A stretch of 64,000 bases of DNA from Streptomyces melanogenes (GCF_014649795.1 NZ_BMTS01000004.1:124001-188000); one strand, 5' to 3'; positions 43,742-53,034 are shown, numbered from the stretch's first letter. A program made the numbers and translations. The notes: generated by a model not told the origin, from the sequence alone.

Positions 43742-43812
43742 ACGGAACGGTTGCGTTCCGTGAGGCGGCGGGTGTACGTTCGCGCCCTACGAGCCGGAAC
43801 GGTGCCGTTCCG
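43742..43812. promoter_or_regulatory. two TetR-type operators
   Basis: ACGGAACGgttgCGTTCCGT (43742-43761) and CGGAACGGtgCCGTTCCG (43795-43812) share the half-site CGGAACG. Their centres are ~52 bases (five helical turns) apart. They sit between divergent genes and are the obvious binding sites of the adjacent repressor. Confidence 0.8.
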
Positions 43813-43838
43813 TTCAGTGGTTCGGCGGGAGGCCCGCG

Positions 43839-45035
43839 GTGAAGTTCCTCTTCGACGACAAGGCGTTCTCCTTCCAGGCGCTGCGCACGGCCGGGCACGC
43901 CGCCTGCGGCGGCGCGGACCTCGGCGAGGTGCTCGTCACCTGCGAGGACGTTCCCGACGGCAACGAGGCCGCCTGGTGCCGCGCCTGGTCGGCCACCGCC
44001 GCCCGGCTGCACCGCGCGGGCGACGACGCACTGGCCGCCGGGCACCGGGTGAGCGCGCGCGAGGCGCTGCTGAGGGCCTCCAACTACTACCGCGCGGCCG
44101 ACTTCTTCCGCCTCGACGACCGCGACCACGACCGCGAGTCGGACCGGCTCGCCCTGCACTCGCGCGAGACGTTCGCCCGCGCCGCCGCACTGTTCGACAC
44201 CCCGGTCGTCCCGCAGCGCATCCCGTACGAGGGCACGACCCTGCCCGGCTACCTCTTCCTCGCCGGACCCACGGACGAGCCCCGGCCGACCGTGATCCAC
44301 CACGGCGGGTACGACTCCACGCTCGAGGAGCTGTACTTCATGGTCGGCGCGGGCGCCCTGCGGCGCGGTTACCACGTGCTCGCCTTCGAGGGGCCCGGCC
44401 AGCAGTCGGTGCGCCGCGAACAGGGCCTGGCCTTCCGGCCGGACTGGGAGGCGGTGGTCACCCCCGTGGTGGACCACGCGCTCACCCTGCCCGGGGTCGA
44501 CGCCGACCGGCTCGTCCTCTTCGGCACCAGCTTCGGCGGCCTCCTCGGCGCCCGCGCCGCCGCCTTCGACCGGCGCTTCGCGGCCTGCGTCCTGCACAAC
44601 GGCATCTACGACTTCTACCGGCTGCCCCTGACGGTCATCCCGGCGCACCTGGCCGAATGGGTCGCCGAGAGCCGCGACGAGGTGGCCGGGCCCGCCCTGG
44701 CGGTGGCCATGTCCCACAGCACCCAGCTGCGGTGGTTCCTGCGCCACGGCATGTGGGCGTTCGGGGCGAAGACCCCGGCCGAGGCCCTGCGCGCCTGCAT
44801 GCCGTACAACCTCGACGGCGTGGCCGAGCACATCACCTGCCCGACCCTGGTCCTGGACGCCGAGAACGACGTGGTCGCGCGCGGTGAGGCGCAGCGGGTG
44901 CACGCCGCGCTGCGCGCCGAGAAGGACCTCATCCGGTTCGCCGCCGCCGACGGCTCCGGCGAGCACTGCCAGGAGGGCGCGGCCCTCCACTTCCACCAGC
45001 GGGTGTTCGACTGGCTCGACGAGCGGGGGATCTGA
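43839..45035 (+). CDS. alpha/beta hydrolase related to FrsA/DHPON hydrolases (paralogue 1)
   Basis: 398 residues. A helical N-terminal cap (residues 1-125) precedes the hydrolase core. The nucleophile elbow is LVLFGTSFGGLLGAR (Ser231), the acid probably DAENDVV and the His GEHCQEG. Family members include 2,6-dihydroxypseudooxynicotine hydrolase, which cleaves a C-C bond beside a ketone. GTG 43839 follows GGGAGG. Stop overlaps the thiolase start (TGATG). A paralogue at 60990-62207 aligns without gaps over at least the first 231 residues. Inferred: hydrolytic cleavage of a beta-dicarbonyl or lactone. Confidence 0.82.
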   Translation: MKFLFDDKAFSFQALRTAGHAACGGADLGEVLVTCEDVPDGNEAAWCRAWSATAARLHRAGDDALAAGHRVSAREALLRASNYYRAADFFRLDDRDHDRESDRLALHSRETFARAAALFDTPVVPQRIPYEGTTLPGYLFLAGPTDEPRPTVIHHGGYDSTLEELYFMVGAGALRRGYHVLAFEGPGQQSVRREQGLAFRPDWEAVVTPVVDHALTLPGVDADRLVLFGTSFGGLLGARAAAFDRRFAACVLHNGIYDFYRLPLTVIPAHLAEWVAESRDEVAGPALAVAMSHSTQLRWFLRHGMWAFGAKTPAEALRACMPYNLDGVAEHITCPTLVLDAENDVVARGEAQRVHAALRAEKDLIRFAAADGSGEHCQEGAALHFHQRVFDWLDERGI

Positions 45036-46207
45036 TGCTGTCCGACATCGCCGTCGTCCACGGGGCGCGCACGCCCGTAGGACGGTTCAAGGGAGCACTG
45101 CGGTCGGTCCCGGCGCACCGGCTCGGCGCCCTGGTGATCCAGGAGGCGCTGCTGCGGGCGGACATCGACCTGCACGCCGTCGACGAGGTCGTCCTGGGGT
45201 GCGTCGGCCAGGTGGGGCCTGACGCGTTCAACGCGCGGCGCGCGGCGCTGGCCGCCGGGCTTCCGGTCGAGGTGCGCGCGTACAACGTCAACCGGCTGTG
45301 CGGATCGGGCCTGCAGGCCGTCTGGTCGGCGGCGCAGACGCTCGCCCTCGGTGAGGCGCAGGTCATGGTGGCCGGCGGCAACGAGTCGATGACCCGTCAG
45401 CCGCTGCTCGACTACAGCGAGCGCGCCGCCGACGAGCTCCCCGGAGAGCCCCGGATCGACGGTACGTTCTCGCTGGTCACCGACCCCTTCGCGCACGGCC
45501 CGATGGGGCTGTCGGGTGAGGCCGTGGCCGCGCGGTTCGCCATCTCCCGGGCCCGCCAGGACAGTTGGGCCGCCCGGAGCCAGCAGCGGGCCGCCGAGGC
45601 CCTGGCGCGGGGGTGGTTCGCCGAGCAGATCGTTCCCGTGCTCACCCCGGACGGCACGGTCGAGCGTGACGAACACCCGCGCCCGGGCACCACCGTGGAA
45701 CGGCTCGCCCAGCTCGACCCGGCGTTCGCCCCCGACGGCACGGTCACCGCCGGGAACTCGGCCGGGCTCAACGACGGGGCCGCCGCCGTGGTGCTGACGC
45801 GCGTCCCGGACCTGCGCCCGGGGACCGTCCCGCTGTGTCTGCTGCGCGATGTGGTGGTCACCGCGCTGGAGCCGGAGATCATGGGCTTCGCGCCCGCCGG
45901 CGCCATCAGGAAGCTGCTGCGGCGCACCGGGCTCGACCTCGACGACATCGCGGTGGTCGAGCTCAACGAGGCGTTCGCCGCGCAGGTCCTCGCCGTACTC
46001 GACGACCTCAAACTGGACCCCGACCGGGTCAACCCGAACGGCGGGGCGATCGCGCTCGGCCACCCGATCGGCGCGACGGGCACGATCCTGCTGCTCAAGG
46101 CCGCCCACGAACTGCGCCGCACCGGCGGGCGGTTCGCCGTCGTCGCCCTGTGCATCGGCGGCGGCCAGGGCATCGCCGCGCTCATCGAGAACCCGGAGGC
46201 CCGCTGA
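45035..46207 (+). CDS. thiolase (acetyl-CoA acetyltransferase family)
   Basis: 390 residues. Catalytic Cys in NRLCGSGLQAVW, His in ALGHPIGATGTI and the second Cys in LCIGGGQGIA. All three active-site blocks are intact, so it can cleave or form beta-ketoacyl-CoA. It is coupled to the hydrolase upstream and the ligase downstream by overlapping TGATG junctions, which means three enzymes made in fixed ratio. Degradative cleavage of a beta-ketoacyl-CoA fits the operon better than biosynthesis. Confidence 0.92.
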   Translation: MLSDIAVVHGARTPVGRFKGALRSVPAHRLGALVIQEALLRADIDLHAVDEVVLGCVGQVGPDAFNARRAALAAGLPVEVRAYNVNRLCGSGLQAVWSAAQTLALGEAQVMVAGGNESMTRQPLLDYSERAADELPGEPRIDGTFSLVTDPFAHGPMGLSGEAVAARFAISRARQDSWAARSQQRAAEALARGWFAEQIVPVLTPDGTVERDEHPRPGTTVERLAQLDPAFAPDGTVTAGNSAGLNDGAAAVVLTRVPDLRPGTVPLCLLRDVVVTALEPEIMGFAPAGAIRKLLRRTGLDLDDIAVVELNEAFAAQVLAVLDDLKLDPDRVNPNGGAIALGHPIGATGTILLLKAAHELRRTGGRFAVVALCIGGGQGIAALIENPEAR

Positions 46208-48126
46208 TGGGCGAGTACGCCTGGTACCCCGGCCGGGAGCTGACCGAGCACAGCAACGTCGCCCGGTTCTGCCGGGCCCACGGCCTGGACGGCTACCGCG
46301 AGTTGCAGCGCCGCTCCATCGCGGACCCCGAGTGGTACTGGTCCAGCGCCGCCCGCGACATGGGCATCGTCTGGCACGAGCAGCCGCTGTGCGCCCGCGA
46401 CGGGCGGGGCGGGATCGCCGCCACGCGCTGGTTCCCCGGCGGGCGGACCAACCTGGTCGAGTCCTGTCTGGAACGCCATGTGCGCCGCGGCCGCCCGGAC
46501 GCGACCGCCCTGCGCTGGGAGCGCGAGGACGGCACGCGGGGACAACTCGGCTACCGCGAGACGGCGCGGCTGAGCGCCCGGGTCGCCACGGGACTCCGCG
46601 GCCTGGGAGTGGGGGAGGGGGACCGGGTGGCGGGCTATCTGCCACCCGGTCCCGAGGCCTTCGTGCTGCTCTTCGCCTGCGCCCGCATCGGCGCCGTCCT
46701 GGTCCCGATGTTCTCCGGCTTCGGCACCGAGGCGCTGGCGGTCCGGCTCGCCGACGCCGAGGCGCGGGTGCTGGTGACCGTCGAGGCGACGACCCGGCGC
46801 GGCAAGCGGTACGAGATGCTGCCCGTCGCCCGCGCGGCGGCGGAGAAGGTCCCCGAAGTACGCCACCTCGTGGTCGTCGCGGACGAGCCGACCGGCACGG
46901 CCACCACCACCTGGCGGGCCCTCACCGAGGCCGAGCCCGCCGAGACCGTCCATCTGCCCGCAGGTGCGCCCTTCCTGCTCCTGTACACGTCCGGCACCAC
47001 CGGCCGCCCCAAAGGCGCCGTCCACACCCATGGCGGATTCCCCGTCCAGGTCGGCTCCGAGGTCCGCTACAACCTCGACGTGCGCCCCGACGACGTGGCC
47101 TTCTGGGTCACCGACCCCGGCTGGATCATGTTCGCGCTCGTCGTCATCGGCTGCACGCTCGCGGGTGCGAGCGTCCTCGCGTACGAGGGCGCAGTCGACC
47201 ACCCCGGCCCGGACCGGCTGTGGCGGCTCCTGGACGACCACCGGGTGACCGTCTTCGGCAGCTCGCCCAGCCTCGCCCGGGCGATGATGACCACCGACGG
47301 GCCCGGGGCTGCCGCGTCCCGGCTGCGGATCCTCGGCTCCACCGGCGAGCCCTGGACCGAGGACGCCTGGCGCTGGTACTTCCACGAGGTCGGCGGCGGC
47401 CGCTGCCCCGTCATCAACATCAGCGGCGGTACGGAGGTGGGCGGTTCGCTCCTGGCGTCCGCGCCCACCGTCCCCCAGACGCCGTGCGGCTTCACCGGGC
47501 CCTGCCTCGGCATCGACGCGGTCATCGAGGACGCGGACGGCGCCGAGGTCGGCGAGGGCGAGATGGGCGAGCTGGTGGTGCGCCAGTCCTGGCCGGGCAT
47601 GACCCGCGGCCTGTGGCGTGCGCCGGAGCGGTTCGCCCACACCTACTTCAGCCGCAGGCCCGGCCGCTGGTCCCACGGCGACCTCGCCTCCCGATCCGAC
47701 GGGGAGTGGTTCGTGCACGGCCGCCTCGACGACGTGATGAAGGTGGCGGGCAAACGGCTCGGCCCCGCCGAGGTGGAGGAGGCCGCGCTCGGGGACCCCG
47801 CCGTGGCCGAGGCGGCGGCGGTCGGCATTCCGCACCCGGTGAAGGGCGAGGCGCTGTGGTGCTTCGTGGTGCCCGCGCACGGGACGCTGTCGGCGGCGGA
47901 CGCCGACCGGATCCGCGCGCGCGTCGCCGACGCGCTCGGGCCCGCCTTCCGGCCCAGCCGGGTGATCGCCCTGCCCGAACTGCCCCGGACCCGCACCGGC
48001 AAGGTGATGCGCCGCCTCATCCGCGACTGCGTCACCCAAGACGCACCCGGAGACCTCTCCACGCTCGCCAACCCGCACAGCCTCGCAGCGCTGCGCGCCG
48101 CCGTCCACGAGGCGGCCGACGGCTGA
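46207..48126 (+). CDS. acetyl-CoA-synthetase-like acyl-CoA ligase
   Basis: 639 residues of the ACS subgroup of adenylate-forming enzymes. LLYTSGTTGRPKGAVH is the phosphate loop, NISGGTEVGG the A5 motif, WSHGDLASR and GRLDDVMKVAGKRLGPAEVE the hinge region, and RTRTGKVMRRLIR carries the catalytic Lys. The long N-terminal part (WYWSSAARDMGIVWHEQP) is typical of ACS and acetoacetyl-CoA synthetases. It should make a short or medium acyl-CoA using ATP. Part of the hydrolase-thiolase-ligase operon. Confidence 0.9.
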   Translation: MGEYAWYPGRELTEHSNVARFCRAHGLDGYRELQRRSIADPEWYWSSAARDMGIVWHEQPLCARDGRGGIAATRWFPGGRTNLVESCLERHVRRGRPDATALRWEREDGTRGQLGYRETARLSARVATGLRGLGVGEGDRVAGYLPPGPEAFVLLFACARIGAVLVPMFSGFGTEALAVRLADAEARVLVTVEATTRRGKRYEMLPVARAAAEKVPEVRHLVVVADEPTGTATTTWRALTEAEPAETVHLPAGAPFLLLYTSGTTGRPKGAVHTHGGFPVQVGSEVRYNLDVRPDDVAFWVTDPGWIMFALVVIGCTLAGASVLAYEGAVDHPGPDRLWRLLDDHRVTVFGSSPSLARAMMTTDGPGAAASRLRILGSTGEPWTEDAWRWYFHEVGGGRCPVINISGGTEVGGSLLASAPTVPQTPCGFTGPCLGIDAVIEDADGAEVGEGEMGELVVRQSWPGMTRGLWRAPERFAHTYFSRRPGRWSHGDLASRSDGEWFVHGRLDDVMKVAGKRLGPAEVEEAALGDPAVAEAAAVGIPHPVKGEALWCFVVPAHGTLSAADADRIRARVADALGPAFRPSRVIALPELPRTRTGKVMRRLIRDCVTQDAPGDLSTLANPHSLAALRAAVHEAADG

Positions 48127-48177
48127 CACCGGACCGGCCGTCCGAGCGTCAACGGCGGCCACACACAAGGGATTTCC

Positions 48178-49029
48178 ATGCCGACGATCGACATTCTCCT
48201 GCCCGGCTTCGCCATCGACACCGACCAGGGCTACCCCGCCTTCTGCGGCGTCTTCCTCGTCCGGGGCGTCGACGCCACCGGCCGCCCGCGCACCATCCTC
48301 GTCGACGCCGCCCACGTCGGACGCCGCCCCCATCTGTGGGCGGCGCTCGCGGCGCACGGCCTCACCGCGGCGGACATCGACACCGTGGTGCTCACCCACG
48401 CCCACTGGGACCACGTACAGAACATCGACCTGTTCCCGCGCGCCGAACTGCTCCTCCACGGCGACGAGCGGCGCTACGCCCACGCGCCGCACTCCAACGA
48501 CTGGGCGACCCCCGCCTGGACCGGCCTGCTGCTCGAACAGCTGCCGATCCGGGAGGTGGCGGACGGCGAGGAGATCCTGCCCGGCGTCCGCGTCATCGCC
48601 CTGCCCGGGCACTCGCCCGGCAGCATCGGCGTCCTGGTCGACACCGACGCCGGGGTGGCCGCGATCACCGGCGACGCCCTGCACTTCGCGTACGTGGCCA
48701 CCACGCGCCGCAACCCGCTGGTCTTCTGGGACGCCGAGCTCGCGGCCCGCAGCATCGACCGGGTGGTGGGGGCGGCCGATGTCATCTACCCGGGCCACGA
48801 CCGCCCCTTCCGCCTCACCTCCGACGGCGCGATCGACTACCAGGAGCCGTTCGCGCTCACCGTCACCGGGCTGCGGCCCGACACCGAGGGGCTCGCCTTC
48901 GCCGACGGCTCCTCGCGCCCGCTGTGGGTCATGCCGGGCGTGGACGAGCAGCGCACGCTGTACGAGAAGAACGCGGAGGAGGCCCGGCGGCGCATGGCCG
49001 GGGTGCCGCGCGTGGTGCGGCCGCGCTGA
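48178..49029 (+). CDS. metallo-beta-lactamase-fold hydrolase (lactonase-like)
   Basis: 283 residues. The zinc motif LTHAHWDH (His74, His76, Asp78, His79), further His in LPGHSPGS, Asp in AITGDALH and His in YPGHDRP complete the binuclear site. Quorum-quenching N-acyl-homoserine lactonases have the same layout, and the substrate is often a lactone ester. 51 bases after the ligase gene and last in the operon; convergent with the thioesterase gene. A role on the tetronate lactone of the adjacent cluster is inference. Confidence 0.88.
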   Translation: MPTIDILLPGFAIDTDQGYPAFCGVFLVRGVDATGRPRTILVDAAHVGRRPHLWAALAAHGLTAADIDTVVLTHAHWDHVQNIDLFPRAELLLHGDERRYAHAPHSNDWATPAWTGLLLEQLPIREVADGEEILPGVRVIALPGHSPGSIGVLVDTDAGVAAITGDALHFAYVATTRRNPLVFWDAELAARSIDRVVGAADVIYPGHDRPFRLTSDGAIDYQEPFALTVTGLRPDTEGLAFADGSSRPLWVMPGVDEQRTLYEKNAEEARRRMAGVPRVVRPR

Positions 49030-49038
49030 GCCGGCCCG

Positions 49039-49842
49039 TCATGCGGGGGCCCGCCGCGCCTCGGTGAGCAGAGCGGCCAGCGAGCGGTTGAGCTCCTCGA
49101 AGAAGGGCTCGGGGGCCTCGCGCGGGAAGAAGTGGCCCCCAGGCACGGTGGTCAGCCGGAAGTCGCGCGCGTACCGCTCCCAGGCGCGGACCGCGCCCGG
49201 GTCCACGAGGGCGTCGTCCGCGCCCGCGAACGCCCGGATGTCGAGCGGCAGTCGCCGCTCGGCGTCGTCCGGGTCCGGCAGCCCCGCCTCCCGGTGGCTG
49301 GCGCAGATCCGCAAGTCGTCCCGGACGATGGGCAGCAGTGCGCGCAGCCAGTCGTCGCGGCCCAGGAACTGCGGGTGCAGCCCGCCGATGTCCACCAGGA
49401 GGCGGGCGAGGTCCGCGTCGCCGTACAGATCGGCCGGCGGCAGCGGCGGGGTGAGGTGCGGGGCCGCGTACGCGCCGACGTACAGCGCGAGCGGCGCCCG
49501 GCCCCCGGCCCGCATCCGGGCCGCCGCCACCGCGAAGCCGATCAGCGCGCCCATGCTGTGCCCGTATACCGCGTACGGCCGGTCCAGCCACGGGCCGAGC
49601 TCGTCGGCCAGGGCCTCGGCCAGGGTCCCCGCGTCCTGGAACCGCCGCTCGCGGAACCGCGATTCGCGGCCGGGCAACTGCACCGGCAGGACGTCCACTC
49701 CGGGTGCCACCCGCGCGGGCCACGGGGCGTAGAACGACGCCCCGCCGCCCGCGTGGTGGAAGCAGAACAGCCGCAGCGCCGCGTCCTCGCGTGGCGCCCG
49801 GACCAGGCAGCCCGCCGTGGCGGCCGTGGCGGGGCCGCTCAC
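49039..49842 (-). CDS. type II thioesterase
   Basis: 267 residues. Ser in AVYGHSMGALIGF, Asp in AFAGADDALVDP and His in VPGGHFFPRE. FCFHHAGGGASFYAPWPARV is the hallmark N-terminus of editing thioesterases (TE II) of polyketide and peptide synthases. It removes wrong acyl groups from the ACPs or PKS. GTG 49842 overlaps the ACP stop (GTGA). Last gene of the minus-strand biosynthetic operon. Confidence 0.92.
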   Translation of the reverse strand: MSGPATAATAGCLVRAPREDAALRLFCFHHAGGGASFYAPWPARVAPGVDVLPVQLPGRESRFRERRFQDAGTLAEALADELGPWLDRPYAVYGHSMGALIGFAVAAARMRAGGRAPLALYVGAYAAPHLTPPLPPADLYGDADLARLLVDIGGLHPQFLGRDDWLRALLPIVRDDLRICASHREAGLPDPDDAERRLPLDIRAFAGADDALVDPGAVRAWERYARDFRLTTVPGGHFFPREAPEPFFEELNRSLAALLTEARRAPA

Positions 49843-50078
49843 GCGCGCACCACCTCGTACATCTGCTGGAAGGTCACGGCCTCCAGGAGGTCGGCCACCG
49901 GGACGCGGCGGCCGGTGACGTTCTCCACCACGGTGACCAGGCGCAGCAGATGGACCGAGTCCCACTCGGCCACTTCGTCGAGGGGGCGGTCCAGGTCCTC
50001 GGGGGCGAGGCGGATGCCGAGCTCGTCCTCCAGGAGCGCGCAGAACCCGGCGGCGTCGGCGATGGCGGTGGCGGTCAT
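49839..50078 (-). CDS. acyl carrier protein (probable glyceryl-ACP)
   Basis: 79 residues; phosphopantetheine Ser in AEWDSVHLLRLVTVV. Directly after the FkbH gene, 2 bases away, so it is the likely acceptor of the glyceryl unit that FkbH loads, as in known tetronate clusters. GTGA overlap with the thioesterase start. Confidence 0.9.
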   Translation of the reverse strand: MTATAIADAAGFCALLEDELGIRLAPEDLDRPLDEVAEWDSVHLLRLVTVVENVTGRRVPVADLLEAVTFQQMYEVVRA

Positions 50079-50080
50079 GG

Positions 50081-52006
50081 TCAGTTCTCCTCGAAGGCGG
50101 TGTGCAGCCGCAGATGGGCGGGGGCGGGCGTGATGTCGCGCAGGGCATGGCGGAAGACGACTGTGGCGGGGTCCTCCGGGGCGACGCCGGTGGGGACGAA
50201 GCCGTGGTCGATGTAGAAGGAGGCGAAGGCGGCGTTGCGCGGGGTGGGCCGGTGGCGGGCCAGCGCGCCGTGCGCCCCGGACGCCGCCGCGTGCTCCAGG
50301 ACGGCCGCCAGGCAGGCGCTCTCGATGCCGCGCGAGAACACCCGGCAGCTGAGCACGTAGTTGTCGATGTGCAGGTCCTCCGCGTCGCGGCGCCAGAACA
50401 CCGCGCCGACCAGGCCGTGGTCGCCGAACCGGTCGCGGGCGCGGACCACCAGCACACCGCGGTCGGGGCGCTCGGCCCACTCCCGCACCTGCGGCAGCTG
50501 CAGGCGCTCGGGGGCGAGGTGGAACTGGTTGGTGCGCAGGGTGAGCTGGGAGACGCGGGACAGCTCGGCGGGCTCCGGCGGGCGCACGGTGACCTCGATA
50601 CCGAGACCGTCCAGATAGTCCTGGTACGAGCCGGTGTCCTCGCGGAACTCCTGGCGCCTGGCCTCGGTGCGGTAGCGGGCCGCCCGCTCGCGGTCCTCGT
50701 CGGTGAGCACCGGTAGGTCGAACCAGCCGTCCGCGAGCAGCGCGGCCGGGTGCAGGGCCGGCTCCTCGTCGACGTGGACCACCGCGACCTGCGGCAGCTG
50801 CTCGCGCACCAGACCGCACTCGAAGGTGCTGTCGTCGACGAACACGAAGCTGTCCAGACCGATCCCGACCCGCTCCGCGATGTCGCGCAGATTGTCGTGC
50901 TTGGCCGACCAGTTGGCGTTGACGCGGACGAAGTCCTCCTCGCGCAGCAGCATCGAGGGGTGCTCGCGCAGCGCCTCGCGCACCTTGGCGTCGTCGTTCT
51001 TGCTGCTGACGGCGAGCAGCACGCCCTGCGAGCCGAGCTGGGCCACCACCCGCTGGAACTCGGCGAACGCCTCGCCGCGGAACCCGCTGCCGAGCTCGAC
51101 GCCGTCCACGCCGTCCTCGCCGAGCACCCCGCCCCACAACGTCCCGTCCAGGTCGAGGACCAGGCACTTGCGGGTCCGGCCGAGCAGCCCGGTGACAAGG
51201 TGGCCGACGTCCCGGGCGTAGCTCGCGAGCAGTCCCTCGGCGAGGCGCGCCTTGGCGTACAGGCCCGTGCGCGGCTCGTACGCCGGTGTGCCCTGGGCGA
51301 CCAGCGGGTCGAGGTCGACGACGATCAGCCCGGGGTGCTCCTCGGCGAGCGCGAGCAGCCCGCTGTTGAACTCGCGCCAGACGATGCCGAGCCGGGCCCG
51401 GGAGCGCAGATCCACCAGCTGGCGGGCGTGGCGGTGCAGCAGCGGAACCGTGTTGAGGACCAACGGGCCGCGCCCGCCGTCCTGGTGGGCGCGGACGGCC
51501 CGGGAGATCAGGGCGAGCCGGGACCTGGCCGCGGCCTCGACGTCCTCGACCCGCCAGGGCAGCGGCACCTCCTCGAAGACGGTGTGCGCGTCCAGCAGGC
51601 ACAGCGTGAGCGTGGGCCGCCGGTCCGGCTCGGCACCGCCGGGCCCGAGCAGGTCCGCCAGATACGAGCCGTACGGCGAGACCACCGGGTCGAGCAGCAG
51701 CCCGTGGCGCGCCAGCTCCGCGGTGAGCGGGGCGACCAGCGGGGCGACGGTGGACTGGCCGGTGACGGCGACGGTCACCACGGGCACGTCGGCGTGGTGG
51801 CGGACGACGTCGTCGCGGTCGAGCCGGGCGAGCAGCTGGCCCGCGGCGGGCAGTTGCCGCTCCGGAAGCCGGGCGAGCAGCGGCCGTACCGACGGGTACT
51901 CGGCTTCCAGGCGCCCGGCCGCGTACAAGTCGCGCAGGGTGCGCAGCACCTCGGGGTCCTGCCAACTTCCGCCCGCTGAAGGGGTGTTGGTCGTGATGGT
52001 GGTCAT
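50081..52006 (-). CDS. FkbH-like glyceryl-ACP synthase
   Basis: 641 residues. The haloacid-dehalogenase catalytic motif is LVLDLDGTLWGGVLGEDG (DxDGT), with SSKNDDAKVREAL and FVFVDDSTFECGLVREQLP as the other HAD motifs. N-terminal ~230 residues are SGNH-like/helical and the C-terminal ~200 residues include an acyltransferase-like part (LVVRARDRFGDHGLVGAVFW). FkbH proteins dephosphorylate 1,3-bisphosphoglycerate and transfer the glyceryl group to an ACP. ATG 52006 overlaps the KASIII stop (ATGA). Confidence 0.93.
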   Translation of the reverse strand: MTTITTNTPSAGGSWQDPEVLRTLRDLYAAGRLEAEYPSVRPLLARLPERQLPAAGQLLARLDRDDVVRHHADVPVVTVAVTGQSTVAPLVAPLTAELARHGLLLDPVVSPYGSYLADLLGPGGAEPDRRPTLTLCLLDAHTVFEEVPLPWRVEDVEAAARSRLALISRAVRAHQDGGRGPLVLNTVPLLHRHARQLVDLRSRARLGIVWREFNSGLLALAEEHPGLIVVDLDPLVAQGTPAYEPRTGLYAKARLAEGLLASYARDVGHLVTGLLGRTRKCLVLDLDGTLWGGVLGEDGVDGVELGSGFRGEAFAEFQRVVAQLGSQGVLLAVSSKNDDAKVREALREHPSMLLREEDFVRVNANWSAKHDNLRDIAERVGIGLDSFVFVDDSTFECGLVREQLPQVAVVHVDEEPALHPAALLADGWFDLPVLTDEDRERAARYRTEARRQEFREDTGSYQDYLDGLGIEVTVRPPEPAELSRVSQLTLRTNQFHLAPERLQLPQVREWAERPDRGVLVVRARDRFGDHGLVGAVFWRRDAEDLHIDNYVLSCRVFSRGIESACLAAVLEHAAASGAHGALARHRPTPRNAAFASFYIDHGFVPTGVAPEDPATVVFRHALRDITPAPAHLRLHTAFEEN

Positions 52007-53034
52007 GCGCGCTCCAGGGCGATGCCGGACTTGATCCACTTGCTGGACTCCACGGCGACGGTGACCGCGCGCCCGCCGCCCTGCCACCGGCCGAGCAGCT
52101 CGGCGAGCTGGAGGAAGGGCAGGGCGTTGCCGTTGTTGCCGACCGTGCGCACCACGTTGACGCGCTGGGCGAGCGGGGCGGGCATCGCGTCGGAGATGCG
52201 GTCGCTCATCCGGCCGGAGAGCTGGGGCGGCAGCAGATAGTCCACCTGGTCGGCCGTCCAGCCGACGTCGCCGATGAGCTCCCAGAACATCTGGGTGGCG
52301 AGGACCGGCACCGCCGCCTCGATCGCCTTGTAGTCCTCGGAGATCGCGATGCGGTCGCTGTGCCGGTCGCCCAGGCCGAACCAGTCGATGACCTGGCCGG
52401 GCGCCTTGCCCAGGCCCACCAGGCGGTTGAGGACCTGGCGGATCTCCACGCGCTCCCCGAACGACTCGGCGCTGAGCACGGCCGCGCCCGCCCCGTCGCC
52501 GAACAGGATGTAGTTGACCAGCTCGCCGGGGGTGCGCGAGCCGGGGTCGAAGTCCGTCTCCAGGTGCTTGGCGCAGACGTCGCCACCGATCACCAGGACC
52601 GTCGAGCAGCGCCCGGCGAGGAGCAGGGTGCGGGCCACGTCCAGTGCCTGGACAGCCCCGGCGCAGCCGGACTGGAGCTGGTAGGTGGGGACGTTGTCGA
52701 TGCCGAGGCGGTCCGCCACCAGGTTGACGGTGGCGGGCATCAGCTGGTCCGGGGTGGCGGTGCCCATGACGACGCAGTCGATGTCGACGGCCTCCAGGCC
52801 CGCCGCCGCGAGCGCCCGGTCCGCCGCGGTCGCCGCGATGTCCGCGAGGGAGTGGCGGACCTGGCCGGTCGCCAGGTCGACGGCGAAGTGCCTGCTGACG
52901 TTGCCGATGAACATCTCGGCCCACTGCTCGTCGACGCCGACGAGCTTGGCCAGGGTGGCGTTGTCCACCGGTTCCCCCGGCAGGCAGGTGCCGACCGAGA
53001 CCAGGTGGGCGACGGGGGCGGGTGACGGACTCAT
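52003..53034 (-). CDS. KASIII-type condensing enzyme (tetronate-forming candidate)
   Basis: 343 residues of the FabH-like fold. The nucleophile is Cys124 in YQLQSGCAGAVQALDV and the Asn block is VGNNGNALPF. The catalytic His, normally PHQ, reads LLPPQLSGRMSDRI (Pro270), so the standard Cys-His-Asn set is incomplete. In RK-682 and other tetronate pathways a KASIII homologue joins glyceryl-ACP and a beta-ketoacyl thioester; a non-standard active site would fit. The start overlaps the PKS stop (ATGA). Confidence 0.9.
   Translation of the reverse strand: MSPSPAPVAHLVSVGTCLPGEPVDNATLAKLVGVDEQWAEMFIGNVSRHFAVDLATGQVRHSLADIAATAADRALAAAGLEAVDIDCVVMGTATPDQLMPATVNLVADRLGIDNVPTYQLQSGCAGAVQALDVARTLLLAGRCSTVLVIGGDVCAKHLETDFDPGSRTPGELVNYILFGDGAGAAVLSAESFGERVEIRQVLNRLVGLGKAPGQVIDWFGLGDRHSDRIAISEDYKAIEAAVPVLATQMFWELIGDVGWTADQVDYLLPPQLSGRMSDRISDAMPAPLAQRVNVVRTVGNNGNALPFLQLAELLGRWQGGGRAVTVAVESSKWIKSGIALERA

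Noticed and set aside
45412..48798. A 1128-residue minus-strand frame over the thiolase/ligase/MBL operon
   Set aside because: Antisense shadow of three genes with complete catalytic motifs; no recognisable domain.
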